Of a stretch of DNA of 64,000 nucleotides, positions 1 through 8,412 are shown one piece after another. The notes under the pieces are model-generated. The model did no database searches, was not told where the DNA came from, and saw only the letters and a program-made list of their open reading frames with translations. Both the position numbers and the translations under genes were made by a program. Where the stretch lies: assembly GCF_963668665.1 (NCBI RefSeq), contig NZ_OY764901.1, positions 610,501 to 674,500 on the forward strand, in the 5' to 3' direction. Numbering within the stretch: position 1 is the stretch's first letter; each line of letters begins with the position of its first letter. The DNA comes from an uncultured Anaeromusa sp. Its GTDB lineage: Bacteria; Bacillota; Negativicutes; Anaeromusales; Anaeromusaceae.

Positions 1-134
1 TCCATTTCCTGCGCTTTGCCAGCTTTGCAAGCATGCGTGTAGGTTAGGCCGGTCCAAGTAGCCCGATGACCGATCGCCCCTCTTTGAATATCTACCACCG
101 CGTCGCCTTTAATGCTAATCTTGTTATCAATCAT
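1..134 (-). CDS. Unidentified protein, N-terminal fragment cut by window edge
   Basis: An open frame starts at ATG 134-132 and runs off the left edge, giving about 44 residues that begin MIDNKISIKGDAVVDIQRGA and include the stretch THACKAG. A good ribosome site (AAAGGAG) lies 6-8 bases upstream, so the start is credible. I do not recognise the family from this short piece. It is divergent from the GntR-type regulator at 485, the usual layout for a regulated catabolic or transport operon, so it may be the first gene of that regulator's target operon. That last point is inference from position only. Confidence 0.6.
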   Translation of the reverse strand, partial: MIDNKISIKGDAVVDIQRGAIGHRATWTGLTYTHACKAGKAQEM

Positions 135-484
135 TGTTATTCTCCTTTCAAAATCCAAAATTCCAAATCGGCATTTGATATGATCACCAGAACAACAAGT
201 TTCCTGATTCCATAGTATTAAATCTTATTATAAGCAAGGTTCTGCAGCACCTTGCTTGTTGTAATCATATCACAAGTCGATTTCTTAATCAATATATTTT
301 CTATCTTTTCTCCGTTTATGGCAAAACATCTTTTATTATCTATTATTTTGCTTGTTTTATGTTTACTTTTTGTATATTTTTCGATTTTTGTGATATGACT
401 AGTTTTCGACGTTTTCTTCTTGCGTTCATTGACTTGCCTTTTCTTTGACTCTATAATAAAAGTAGCACATTAAGGAGATAAGCA
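135..484. promoter_or_regulatory. Divergent promoter region with a hairpin
   Basis: This 350-bp AT-rich stretch separates the leftward gene fragment from the GntR regulator and holds no credible ORF. It contains a perfect 9-bp inverted repeat, AAGCAAGGT at 232-240 and ACCTTGCTT at 249-257. It would lie in the leader of the leftward gene and could be an operator or an RNA hairpin. An AAGGAG ribosome site precedes the regulator start at 485. Promoters for both directions must lie here, but I cannot pick -35/-10 pairs with confidence. Confidence 0.5.
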
Positions 485-1114
485 ATGACAAAACATCCTA
501 ATGACTCACTAAAGCAGCAAGTATACAATGCTCTTTTTTCTGATATCATCAATGGAAACTATCCCGCCGATACCATCCTGACCGAAAAATTTCTCATGGA
601 AAAATACAATGTCAGCCGCGCCCCCATCCGTGAAGCCTTGACGCAACTAACAGGCACGCGTCTATTGTCCAGTATGCCGCGGCAAGGCTATAAAATTCTA
701 CAGCCAAGCGCCGAACAACTGCTGGAAGTCATTCGCTTCCGTTCGGCTTTAGAATGTTCTTTCCTGGAAATGTACCGCAGCTATATAGACGCCGCGTGGA
801 TCCAAGAACTGCGCAGCATCTGCATCAACTACAATAACTGCCCCAGCGGCGATTTCATGTCGCATTGGCGCTACAACTGCGAATTCCACTTAAAACTTTT
901 TTCCATCTACGGCAACCATTACGCTTACAAACTGCTAGAAGACGCTTTAAACATTCAAACGATCTTCTTCGTGCAAAAGCAGCACTCCGCTTCGATGGAC
1001 TTGCACTTGGCCTTAGTCGATTATCTGGAAAAAGGCGAAATCAAAATGGCCGTGTCCATTTTAAAAGCCGATATCGAGCATCTGATGCTTTCGTTTAGTC
1101 CTCCCTCTTCGTAA
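485..1114 (+). CDS. GntR-family transcriptional regulator, FadR/FCD subfamily
   Basis: A 209-residue cytoplasmic DNA-binding regulator. The N-terminal ~75 residues form a winged helix-turn-helix with the family signature YNVSRAPIREALTQL and a wing ending PRQGYKIL. The rest is a helical FCD-type ligand domain containing the RSALECSFLEM segment. Such proteins usually sense a small organic acid and repress a neighbouring catabolic operon. The start at 485 follows AAGGAG at a normal distance. It is monocistronic, with its own terminator at 1138-1184. The divergent gene at 134 is its most likely target. The ligand cannot be told from the sequence. Confidence 0.85.
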   Translation: MTKHPNDSLKQQVYNALFSDIINGNYPADTILTEKFLMEKYNVSRAPIREALTQLTGTRLLSSMPRQGYKILQPSAEQLLEVIRFRSALECSFLEMYRSYIDAAWIQELRSICINYNNCPSGDFMSHWRYNCEFHLKLFSIYGNHYAYKLLEDALNIQTIFFVQKQHSASMDLHLALVDYLEKGEIKMAVSILKADIEHLMLSFSPPSS

Positions 1115-1137
1115 AACTAACTCTAAGACACACCAAA

Positions 1138-1184
1138 AACACAAAGCCGGCAACCACTTTTTACGTGGCCGCCGGCTTTGTGTT
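1138..1184 (+). terminator. Rho-independent terminator of the GntR gene
   Basis: Arms AACACAAAGCCGGC and GCCGGCTTTGTGTT pair perfectly (14 bp) around a loop that itself holds a CCAC/GTGG pairing. A T-rich run follows. It lies 23 bases after the regulator stop codon. It could also serve the convergent SDR gene from the other side. Confidence 0.85.
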
Positions 1185-1295
1185 TCTTATTTTTTTAGCG
1201 TTTCTAAACCATTCCCTGGTTGCTTCACCTGCAGATAATATAGCTCTACAATACACCGCCCGAGTCAGTTGCAGCGTGTTCTTGTTTTTACCGCC

Positions 1296-2093
1296 TCAAT
1301 AATAATTTCCGCCTGTTTCATAAGCCTTTCTACGGTCATCAGCCATTTTCTTAAAAAAGCTGTCCATTTCTTCTTGATTTGCCCGATACGCATAGTATTG
1401 TTGCTTATCCTTCTCAGGCAATATAATCAGACCTTCTTTTTTAGCTACTCCATCCAGAATGACCTCCACCGCTTCTTCCACCGGAACCGCGTCTGGGGGC
1501 GGCTTTAAACCGCCAAAAAGCGGGGTAATAACATTGGCAGGGCAAACTGTAGAAAAAGCAATATTACGATGCGCATGTTCATACCGCAGCGCTTCGGTCA
1601 TGCCGGTAACCGCAAACTTGCTGGCGCAATAAACAGCCTGATAGGGCGGCGCAACCAGCCCGGCCATCGACGAAGTATTGACGATATGCCCGAAGCCTTG
1701 TTTGAGCATGACCGGAAACGCTGCGTGCACGCCATAGATAACCCCCCACAAGTTCACATCCACAACTTTCTTCCAATATTCCAGCGTAACTTTTTCAAAA
1801 GGAAGCGTCCCTCCAAGGCCTGCATTATTAAACATATAATCAAGCCGCCCCTGGCGATTCACCACTTCCTCAACCAGTTGCTGCACTTCCTCATACTTGG
1901 TTACATCCACAAGCCGGCAATGCGCCTATTCATAGGCTTTTAGCTTTTCTTGGGCCTGCTCCACCTGCTCAGCAGGAATGCCAACCGCATAGACGACAGC
2001 GCCGCGTTGCAGCAGCCGCTCCGCCAGGGCAAAGCCAATTCCCGAAGCCCCGCCTGTTATAATGCATACTTTTTCTTTAAATATATCTTGCAT
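1296..2093 (-). pseudogene. Short-chain dehydrogenase/reductase interrupted by an in-frame amber codon
   Basis: Reading from ATG 2093 (ribosome site GGAGGCGG just upstream) gives a classical SDR start, with the TGGASGIG dinucleotide-binding motif at about residues 13-20. The frame meets TAG at 1928-1926 (codon 56), then continues in the same frame for about 210 more residues. These include the NNAG motif, the catalytic YCASK and the upstream SS pair, ending at 1296. Without the TAG it would be a normal ~265-residue NAD(P)-dependent SDR. A GTG at 1910 could restart translation, but that product would lack the cofactor-binding strand. It follows the acetoacetate-decarboxylase-like gene by 11 bases, so the two are surely co-transcribed. 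A point mutation, a sequencing error or read-through could each explain the stop. Confidence 0.85.
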
Positions 2094-2104
2094 CTTTCCG
2101 CCTC

Positions 2105-2884
2105 CTAAAGCTCGCGAGCTAAGTCGCCGCGCAAATTAATACTGCTTTTTGCAAAAAGACATTCTTGGTACTCTAAAATCGGCAGGTCCGCCAAGGCATT
2201 AATAATGCGCGCTTGCGCAGGGTTATATTTAGGATTGGCCTTAATCCAAGCAAGCTTTCCATTGGCGTTACTGCCCGAAAGACACTTCACTTCGACCGGG
2301 TATATAGTTGCATGAGAAAGAGCCGCCCCTGGCCTGCCAATATTAGGAATATAGCGCCACCCCAGCTGACTCACCTGATAGCTAGAAGCTGCTAACTCCG
2401 CTTCATTCAGCGACCGTTGCAACACCAGTTCAAGTTCGAGGAAAACACGTCCTTCATGACTGGCATTGGCCGTAATATGTCCGTCAAGTTCATGAAAGTC
2501 CGGAATATCTGCAAACAGTTTGGGGATTCCTGTTTCTTCCCGCCCTCCCAGAATCGGCGCCGTTTTATTTTCCCAAACCACCAGTTCAAAAACGCCTTTC
2601 TCGCCTGAGGCAATATGTTTAGCCGGAATTGCTACATTAATCAAGGTGTAATGTCCTCCGCCCATCCACTGAATGCCGCAACACTTTTGATACCCAACCA
2701 TCACCAGCGGCTCAAGAATTTCAAACGCCTCCGGCACATATTGCTCCAGCTGCTTCTTGTCCGTACGGTAGTTAATACCGACAGCCGTAACATCTTTATA
2801 AAAAAGATTGCTTAACCCGCTGCCCTGGGATCCTCCAAAATGAGCCGGCATACGATAGGAACAGTTCTCGTCAAATTTGAACAT
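2105..2884 (-). CDS. Acetoacetate decarboxylase family protein
   Basis: A 259-residue protein matching the ADC superfamily in length and pattern. The core segment GGREETGIPKLF around residues 113-124 corresponds to the GRE..G(F/Y)PK active-site region, where the Schiff-base lysine sits (here K122). Classical decarboxylases carry a second lysine directly after it, which tunes the first. Here that position is leucine, as in ADC-like enzymes with other activities, so decarboxylation of acetoacetate is not assured. It starts at ATG 2884 after GGGAGGCG. It lies between the membrane-protein gene (76 bases upstream) and the interrupted SDR (11 bases downstream), suggesting one operon acting on a keto acid or ketone. 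Confidence 0.8.
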   Translation of the reverse strand: MFKFDENCSYRMPAHFGGSQGSGLSNLFYKDVTAVGINYRTDKKQLEQYVPEAFEILEPLVMVGYQKCCGIQWMGGGHYTLINVAIPAKHIASGEKGVFELVVWENKTAPILGGREETGIPKLFADIPDFHELDGHITANASHEGRVFLELELVLQRSLNEAELAASSYQVSQLGWRYIPNIGRPGAALSHATIYPVEVKCLSGSNANGKLAWIKANPKYNPAQARIINALADLPILEYQECLFAKSSINLRGDLAREL

Positions 2885-2960
2885 GACAACGCCTCCCTAT
2901 TCTAGTCTCACTTCAGATACAAGGTGCCTTTCAGTCGACAGCCTCTCACCTCCTGTTTTT

Positions 2961-4148
2961 TCACCCCAGAGACTCAGCTTCTAATTTTTCCAGATCTCCT
3001 AAAAGTTTCAACAAATACAGCAGCACGCCTCCGTTCCCAATCAGAATCAAGCCTACAAGCAGCCCCGGAATGAGATGCGCAATCAGCATGGAGCTGCCGA
3101 ACAACACTGCAAGCACGCCCAGGGCCATTTGCGTTACAAATAGTTTTATAAAAATCACCGGCGTAGTCTTGAGGTCGAAGGAAGGTTGTTTCAAGACTGT
3201 CGCCGAGGTTTTCACAAGTGTAATAATACCTTCTAAAACATTCAGCACTCCAATGGTCAGCGTCAGTTCGAAAACCAGAATTTCCGGAATAATACAGGAT
3301 ACGACTCCAGGAATGACCATAAGCACCCCTAAAAGAATCATCAGCCAAGTACGTCGAAACGCGCCCAACGGCGTACTGCCTGTGGCCAGAATTTTAACGG
3401 CAAAAATAACCATCAGCAAACCAAGCTGGGCGCTCCCTGAAAAAGGCAGCAAATTTAAGTTCACCGGTAACATCACCACACCCAGCAACGCTACAAATAC
3501 TCCCACCAGCAGCATCGAGGCCTTATCCATGGAAAGCCCCCGCTCTAGCGATTGCTGCTCCGCCGCAGGATAGTCTCGATAAACCCTGCGTAGAACCAAC
3601 GCCAGATTTAGAAGAGCCGCTCCATAAAGCAACAATAAAACAGCAATCAACGGAGCCGCCAGCGCCGCCGGCTCCCAAACAACCGCCGCCAAACATAGCG
3701 ACAATACATAAACAACAGTACAACTATATAACAGCGTCTTAAAAATCCCTCCATATTTCACCCAAGCAGCGTACTTGTCTTCGTTAGAATATAACTGCCA
3801 GAGCAGCAGTACGCTTCCCGGCCCTAAGCACAAAAACAACAACCATCTTGAAATCTGACTGGATACACCAGGTATAAAGCAAGTAACAAAACCCAAGGCC
3901 GCCGCCGCAACGCCTGCGGCCATCAACCACTTAGACTTTGGCCTATCGCCAAAAGGAGTTTTTCCCAAAGTAATCATCTGCAAGGCATACATAAAAAGCA
4001 GCAACCCGAGCAAACCATTTTCATAATAAGGCAACACCCCCGCAATAACCGGGAAAAGCAGGCTTCCTGCAAGCAGCATAGCTATGCCTGCAACCAATAA
4101 AACAACGCTTTCCAAGGGCAATACTGCGTCTTCCAATAAACCGCGCAT
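2961..4148 (-). CDS. Polytopic membrane protein with internal duplication, function unknown
   Basis: A 395-residue, very hydrophobic protein with roughly ten to twelve predicted membrane spans. The two halves are related. GLLLFMYALQMITLGKTPFG near residue 48 matches GLLMVIFAVKILATGSTPLG near residue 240, and each is followed by a similar WLM...PG(V)xSxxIP stretch. The layout recalls small HdeD/DUF308-like repeats, but I cannot assign a named family. It starts at ATG 4148 after AGGAGGG and heads the three-gene group with the ADC-like protein and the SDR. Transport or a structural membrane role is possible. No catalytic motif is visible. Confidence 0.6.
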   Translation of the reverse strand: MRGLLEDAVLPLESVVLLVAGIAMLLAGSLLFPVIAGVLPYYENGLLGLLLFMYALQMITLGKTPFGDRPKSKWLMAAGVAAAALGFVTCFIPGVSSQISRWLLFLCLGPGSVLLLWQLYSNEDKYAAWVKYGGIFKTLLYSCTVVYVLSLCLAAVVWEPAALAAPLIAVLLLLYGAALLNLALVLRRVYRDYPAAEQQSLERGLSMDKASMLLVGVFVALLGVVMLPVNLNLLPFSGSAQLGLLMVIFAVKILATGSTPLGAFRRTWLMILLGVLMVIPGVVSCIIPEILVFELTLTIGVLNVLEGIITLVKTSATVLKQPSFDLKTTPVIFIKLFVTQMALGVLAVLFGSSMLIAHLIPGLLVGLILIGNGGVLLYLLKLLGDLEKLEAESLG

Positions 4149-4262
4149 CGAAACCCTCCTTTAGGCACTCAAAATCGCAAACAACCCGTCATTTTAATTA
4201 TACAGAATTATAAGTTTATTCTATCACGTATTTCTAAGTATCTCAAATTCGATAGTATGCAT

Positions 4263-4314
4263 AAAAAAATCAGGATGTGTTGAAACTATAGTTCCGACAC
4301 GTCCTGATTTTTTT
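4263..4314 (-). terminator. Terminator after the chemoreceptor gene
   Basis: Arms AAAAAAATCAGGATGTG and CACGTCCTGATTTTTTT pair over 17 bp with one wobble. The A/T ends give U-runs in both directions. It lies just beyond the chemoreceptor stop at 4356 and separates it from the membrane-protein gene. Confidence 0.85.
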
Positions 4315-4355
4315 AACTTCAGCATTTCGCGATTCTTATTCGCAAAATGTTGTCA

Positions 4356-6080
4356 CTATATTTTAAACTTCCTAATGGCCTGCTGCAACTCTTCCGCCAT
4401 GTGCGCCAAATGCTGACTTGCCGATGCAATTTCTTCAACCGAGGCAGACTGTTCTTCGGTTGCCGCCGAAATCGTCTGCGTTTGTTCAGATGTTTTTTTA
4501 CTTTCACTGTCAATATCTTGTACAGAATTAACTACATTTTGCGTCCCGCTTGTTATTTCTTCAATCGCTGCAGATATTTCATGAATTTGATTTGTCATAT
4601 CCCGAACCATCGTCAAGATCTCTTCAAAGCCTTGCCCTGCCATAGATACGACATTAGCGCCTGTCTCAACTTCTTTTTTACCATCATTCATGAAAGATAC
4701 GGCGCTGTCGGTTTTAGCTTGAACTTCGTCAATTAACTCAGTGATCTGTTTTGCCGCATGCTGAGACTGCTCCGCTAATTTCCTCACTTCTTCAGCGACC
4801 ACTGCAAAGCCTCGCCCTGCTTCGCCTGCTCGTGCCGCTTCAATCGCCGCATTCAAGGCCAACAAATTAGTCTGTCCTGAAATAGCCGATATAACATCAA
4901 CAATTTGGCCAATTTTTTTTGATTTTTCTTCTAATTCTCCAATGACTTCCGCTGTATCCTTCGTTTTCTTCTCAATGATCTGCATCTGAGTCACGGCTTG
5001 CTTTATTGCTTTTTCGCCATTATTAGCCATATCCGCTGTTTTCTCTGCCGACTCGGAAACAACTTCTGTATTTGACGCAACTTGGGTAATCGCATAAGAA
5101 ATTTGTTGTACAACACTATTGGCGCTACCCGCTAAGTGCAATTGTTTTTCTGCGCCTTGAGCCACTTCCGTTACCGAAATAGCTACTTGATTCGAAGCTT
5201 GAGCGGACTGTTCCGCGCTTGCCGTCAATTCTTCGGAAGAAGACGCTAACTGCTCAGAAGCATTCGATAATTGACGAATTAAATCTCTAATATTTTTTTC
5301 CATTTCATCAACCGCCCTAGAAACGGTCCCAAATTCACTTTTATCTTGCAAACTTTCCTTTGAAATTCCCCTGGAAAAATCCCCCTTTGCCAATATCCCC
5401 AGAAAAACGACAACATCGTTAAGACGTTTCGTAATTCTTTTGGAAATAAGCAAACCAAGCACAACCCCTAACAATATTGAAACAAAAACAACAACAGCAA
5501 ACAGCGCCCTGGCCAAAGAAAATGCTTTTTCATTTTGTTTATTGTTTTCTTCAGCCAATTTCCTTATCTCATCAGCTACATTTCGCAATTCAGTTGTAAA
5601 GGTATTGGATAGTACCTTAGCATCTCGATTAAACAGCAAATAGGCTTCTGCGTTTTTATTTTGATTAGCTAACTCCAGTACCTTATTTCTCACTGAACGG
5701 TATTTATCTAAGTCAGTTCGAACAGCTTTTATCTTAGTACGCAAAGACTCGCTTAACGGCATTTTTTCAACTGTCGTTATGTTAGCATCGAAAGCCTTGT
5801 CCCTATTCGTAATATCACCTAAGATAGTTTTATTTTCATTTGCGTCCGTAGTTAGCATGATTGCGTATACATCCGCTTCAATTGCGCGAGCATGAGCCGC
5901 ATTTTCCACAACAAGCGCAACAGCTACTAATTTTTCATTATACATTTCATTTAACGAGTCATTTGTTTTACTAAGAAAGTAATACCCCGTACCGCCTACG
6001 CAAATAACAGCAACTAATAATACCGATATCAAGAGAGTTAGCTTTTGTACGACCTTTAAATTGTTCAACCAAGATATCAT
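4356..6080 (-). CDS. Methyl-accepting chemotaxis protein
   Basis: A 574-residue transmembrane chemoreceptor. A membrane span covers about residues 11-33. A ~150-residue periplasmic helical sensor of the four-helix-bundle type follows, then a second span near 190-212, a HAMP linker, and a long cytoplasmic signalling hairpin. The hairpin tip carries the conserved stretch [20 protein letters not shown], followed by [15 protein letters not shown]. The protein ends QQAIRKFKI, without a CheR-binding pentapeptide. No other chemotaxis or flagellar genes are nearby, so it is a stand-alone receptor whose ligand is unknown. The start at 6080 follows GGAGGTATTT. A terminator lies at 4263-4314. Confidence 0.93.
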   Translation of the reverse strand: MISWLNNLKVVQKLTLLISVLLVAVICVGGTGYYFLSKTNDSLNEMYNEKLVAVALVVENAAHARAIEADVYAIMLTTDANENKTILGDITNRDKAFDANITTVEKMPLSESLRTKIKAVRTDLDKYRSVRNKVLELANQNKNAEAYLLFNRDAKVLSNTFTTELRNVADEIRKLAEENNKQNEKAFSLARALFAVVVFVSILLGVVLGLLISKRITKRLNDVVVFLGILAKGDFSRGISKESLQDKSEFGTVSRAVDEMEKNIRDLIRQLSNASEQLASSSEELTASAEQSAQASNQVAISVTEVAQGAEKQLHLAGSANSVVQQISYAITQVASNTEVVSESAEKTADMANNGEKAIKQAVTQMQIIEKKTKDTAEVIGELEEKSKKIGQIVDVISAISGQTNLLALNAAIEAARAGEAGRGFAVVAEEVRKLAEQSQHAAKQITELIDEVQAKTDSAVSFMNDGKKEVETGANVVSMAGQGFEEILTMVRDMTNQIHEISAAIEEITSGTQNVVNSVQDIDSESKKTSEQTQTISAATEEQSASVEEIASASQHLAHMAEELQQAIRKFKI

Positions 6081-6151
6081 GCGTTAAATACCTCCATTTT
6101 TATTAATATTTCACTTGCACCGAACCATTTAAAAGATCTTTTTTATAAAAA

Positions 6152-6187
6152 AGGATACACTTGTACAAAAGAGTACAAGTGTATCCT
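6152..6187 (-). terminator. Terminator after the DUF2294-type gene
   Basis: A perfect 15-bp inverted repeat, AGGATACACTTGTAC and its complement, surrounds the loop AAAAGA. On the minus strand it is followed by a run of six T. It lies about 130 bases past the stop codon at 6319. Confidence 0.85.
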
Positions 6188-6318
6188 AAAACAGCTACAT
6201 ATAAAACGTGCTGCCCAGCCTACCACTTTACTTGGTATCTTAGCTTCACAAAAGCCCGCCTTGAATATACACTACACTTTCTTAAAAACGATCGCTTCTA
6301 GAAAATACAGCTCGCAAA

Positions 6319-7086
6319 TCAAGTACACATTTTATCTAAAAAAGCTTTCCATCTATAACTCGCTATGGCAACAACTTTATCATTGTCTTTATCAAAAAAA
6401 ACAAACGGTTCGCATGGTTCTGCGTCAAAATATTTTTTAAAAATTTCTTCCAATAGCTTTCCAGTTTGTAAAAAAATCGCTTCTTCAACTACGCTTGCAA
6501 CTTGCCTACTACTATCAATAAAATTTTTTAAAAATGGAGTCAGCAAGCCAGAAATCATAATAACGATAAATTGGTCATCTAAAATAGAAACCGATACTTT
6601 CTCTGGACCATATTTATTCTGTTTACGAAAAAATGCAGATATTTGTATTACAATTTCCTGTTCTAGCGAACTATGCCTCAAATTGAAACTCTTGAAAATT
6701 GGCTTTTCAAAAAAATTCACAAAGAAACTACAAAGCATGTTCTTATAGTACATTGGTGAAAAGACATGAAAGTAAGCTATACCACAAGCATACTCAAAAC
6801 TCTTTTTCGGTATAGTTGTACGCCTTACAAAATCCAGAATCAGTGGATAATATTCATCGAAAACGGGTTTTTTTCCATATTGAACGATCGCATCTTGTTC
6901 CCAATCAATTAGCGGGCTACACAAAAAACCCAATTCAACATTTTTCCTTAAGGCAATAAACGGCGTTGCAGACACATTGGAAAACTTAAATTCATCCCGT
7001 ACTTCCACCAGAATCTCTTGATGGTATTTCTCTAAATTATGTAATGTTTCTTCGTAAGAAGCTATGTTTATTATATGTTTTTTCAT
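6319..7086 (-). CDS. DUF2294-like C-terminal domain protein with an unassigned N-terminal region
   Basis: A 255-residue soluble protein. The C-terminal ~115 residues look like the DUF2294 domain: KYGPEKVSVSILDDQFIVIM, then a GLLTPFLKNF segment, then a helix with E..L.E and a closing VVAIAS strand. The N-terminal ~130 residues are not recognised and contain several aromatic-rich stretches. Base composition is clearly more AT-rich than the genes to the right. I chose ATG 7086 (AGGTG five bases upstream) over the in-frame ATG at 7101, which lacks a ribosome site. DUF2294 proteins have no firmly established role, and none is proposed here. Confidence 0.6.
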   Translation of the reverse strand: MKKHIINIASYEETLHNLEKYHQEILVEVRDEFKFSNVSATPFIALRKNVELGFLCSPLIDWEQDAIVQYGKKPVFDEYYPLILDFVRRTTIPKKSFEYACGIAYFHVFSPMYYKNMLCSFFVNFFEKPIFKSFNLRHSSLEQEIVIQISAFFRKQNKYGPEKVSVSILDDQFIVIMISGLLTPFLKNFIDSSRQVASVVEEAIFLQTGKLLEEIFKKYFDAEPCEPFVFFDKDNDKVVAIASYRWKAFLDKMCT

Positions 7087-7308
7087 CGGCTCACCTGACA
7101 TAATTTTACACTACAACCCGCTATTCACCACATCAAAACGTAATTACCGACCACCATTTTAACTTTAATAATTGCTCGTTTAAGCGACCTAAAACCCTTT
7201 ATTTTATTTTCCTATTCAACCTTCTCTTTCGAAAACAGGAGTCTTTTCCTATAATAACGCAGACTTTGTCAGAATTTAGCGACACGTCTTATTGAAACTT
7301 AGCTTTTG

Positions 7309-7527
7309 TTAGGTCTTTTCTAGAACTGGTAACGTATCAGGAAACAAACCCAAAACAACATCCCTTTGGACGTTTAGCGCACTTGCTAATTTTTTCACCA
7401 CTACTTGACCTGGATTGTTTTTGGCTCCTCGTTCAAGAGCTGAAATATATCCTTGTGTCAAACCTGTTATATTAGCAAGCTGTTGCTGAGACATATTCCT
7501 GCGAATTCTTAGCTCTTCGAGTGTCAT
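7309..7527 (-). CDS. Small XRE-family helix-turn-helix regulator
   Basis: A 72-residue protein that is almost entirely one XRE/Cro-type HTH: MTLEELRIRRNMSQQQLANI then TGLTQGYISALERGAKNNPG. It has a short tail. The start is ATG 7527, set by GGAGGAGAG upstream. A longer frame to 7578 exists but lacks a ribosome site. It is divergent from a second XRE gene, with a shared 140-bp control region holding a palindrome at 7573-7594. It is AT-rich like its neighbours. It is probably an autoregulator or antitoxin-like repressor, but no toxin partner is visible. Confidence 0.75.
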   Translation of the reverse strand: MTLEELRIRRNMSQQQLANITGLTQGYISALERGAKNNPGQVVVKKLASALNVQRDVVLGLFPDTLPVLEKT

Positions 7528-7572
7528 TTTCTCTCCTCCTACTTCCAACATTATAACTCTATAAAAATACAT

Positions 7573-7594
7573 AATCAACTCTATGGAGTTGATT
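7573..7594. promoter_or_regulatory. Perfect palindrome between two divergent XRE genes
   Basis: The sequence is AATCAACTC, then TATG, then GAGTTGATT: 9-bp arms with a 4-base spacer. It lies 46 bases upstream of the leftward XRE start and 77 bases upstream of the rightward one, as expected for an operator bound by one or both proteins. AT-rich -10-like sequences (for example TATATT near 7614) surround it. Function is inferred from symmetry and position. Confidence 0.55.
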
Positions 7595-7670
7595 ATTTTA
7601 TAGAAACTTATGCTATATTAATACTATAGAATTATTCATATGGTATTAATATTAAGGTGGCTTGCAGATA

Positions 7671-7970
7671 ATGAATATATCGAAGCGGATTATTGAATTA
7701 CGAAAATCAAAAGGATATAGCACTAATAAGCTCGCAACATTAGCTGGTCTGTCTCAAGGATTCGTTCGTCAAGTTGAATTAGGCGAGAAACAGCCTACAG
7801 TTGATTCTTTAAGCAAAATATGCGTCGGATTAAACATTAGTTTAGGAGACTTTTTTTCCGATGAAACCGAACTCTCTCTCGACATTAGGCAACTCATCAC
7901 AGTTGCAAAAACCTTAACGCCTGATCAGCGACGCGCTTTACATACCTTTCTGGAATTAATGAAAAAGTGA
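7671..7970 (+). CDS. XRE-family helix-turn-helix regulator
   Basis: A 99-residue protein with an N-terminal HTH (RIIELRKSKGYSTNKLATLA then GLSQGFVRQVELGEKQPTVD). A short C-terminal helical tail contains LTPDQRRALHTFLELMKK. The start is ATG 7671, ten bases after AAGGTGG. The TTG nine bases earlier is too close to that site. Divergent from the other small XRE gene, it resembles a phage-type repressor pair, but no phage genes follow. A terminator lies directly downstream. The target is unknown; the palindrome at 7573-7594 is the best candidate. Confidence 0.78.
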   Translation: MNISKRIIELRKSKGYSTNKLATLAGLSQGFVRQVELGEKQPTVDSLSKICVGLNISLGDFFSDETELSLDIRQLITVAKTLTPDQRRALHTFLELMKK

Positions 7971-7978
7971 TTTCTATA

Positions 7979-8035
7979 AAAACCTCAATGCGGGAAGTTA
8001 AAAAAAGCTCCCCCAATTGAGGTTTTATCTTTTTT
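7979..8035 (+). terminator. Terminator of the rightward XRE gene
   Basis: AAAACCTCAAT at 7979-7989 pairs perfectly with ATTGAGGTTTT at 8016-8026. TCTTTTTT follows. It starts 9 bases after the stop codon. Confidence 0.8.
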
Positions 8036-8164
8036 ATTACTCTTGGTTTAAAGTAAGACGAATGCTGTCGCCCCATACTATTTTGAACAGATTTTAGTCT
8101 TTCCACGTCAAAATGGCCTTCCGCTATATCCAGAAGCTACCAAAACAGGCAAGATTACATGACA

Positions 8165-8377
8165 CTAAACTTCAGGACTTTCTCCACCCTTGCGCTACTA
8201 TCTCACCGAATGCAGGAGCAACACTTCGAACAATTCTGTTCGTCAGTGCAGGACTTTGCCTTCAGCTTCCTTCAGATTCCACCTCACGATGGACACCCTT
8301 GCTGTTCAGCTAACTGCTCCCACTACCAAGCCCATAGCGGACTTTCACCGCCTAGTTACTGCCCATGCCGGGCAAAC
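8165..8377 (-). mobile_element. Group II intron relic (5' ribozyme region, no reverse transcriptase)
   Basis: Read on the minus strand from 8377, the sequence matches the 5' part of bacterial group II introns. Landmarks are GCCCGGCATGGGC near the start, GGCGGTGAAAGTCC, GGGCTTGGTAGTGGGAGC, AGCAAGGGTGTCC, GAATCTGAAGGAAGC and CTGACGAACAGAA. After about 8230 the match fades; the right boundary is firm and the left is approximate. There is no ORF for the intron protein and no domain V/VI, so this is a decayed, immobile fragment. Its 5' end abuts the T-run of the ettA terminator. Identification is from remembered intron consensus motifs, not an alignment. Confidence 0.65.
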
Positions 8378-8383
8378 AAGAAA

Positions 8384-8412
8384 AAGGGTTCCAGCCAATT
8401 GCCGGAACCCTT
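8384..8412 (-). terminator. Terminator downstream of ettA
   Basis: AAGGGTTCC at 8384-8392 pairs with GGAACCCTT at 8404-8412. On the minus strand it is followed by TTTTTCTT. It lies about 190 bases past the ettA stop. The 8413-8603 stretch between them holds no recognisable gene. The group II intron relic begins exactly where the T-run ends. Confidence 0.75.

Noticed and set aside
1296..2093. Pyrrolysine or other programmed read-through at the SDR amber codon
   Set aside because: Kept only as a remote possibility: SDR enzymes are not known pyrrolysine proteins, and no recoding hairpin or pyl gene is visible here.
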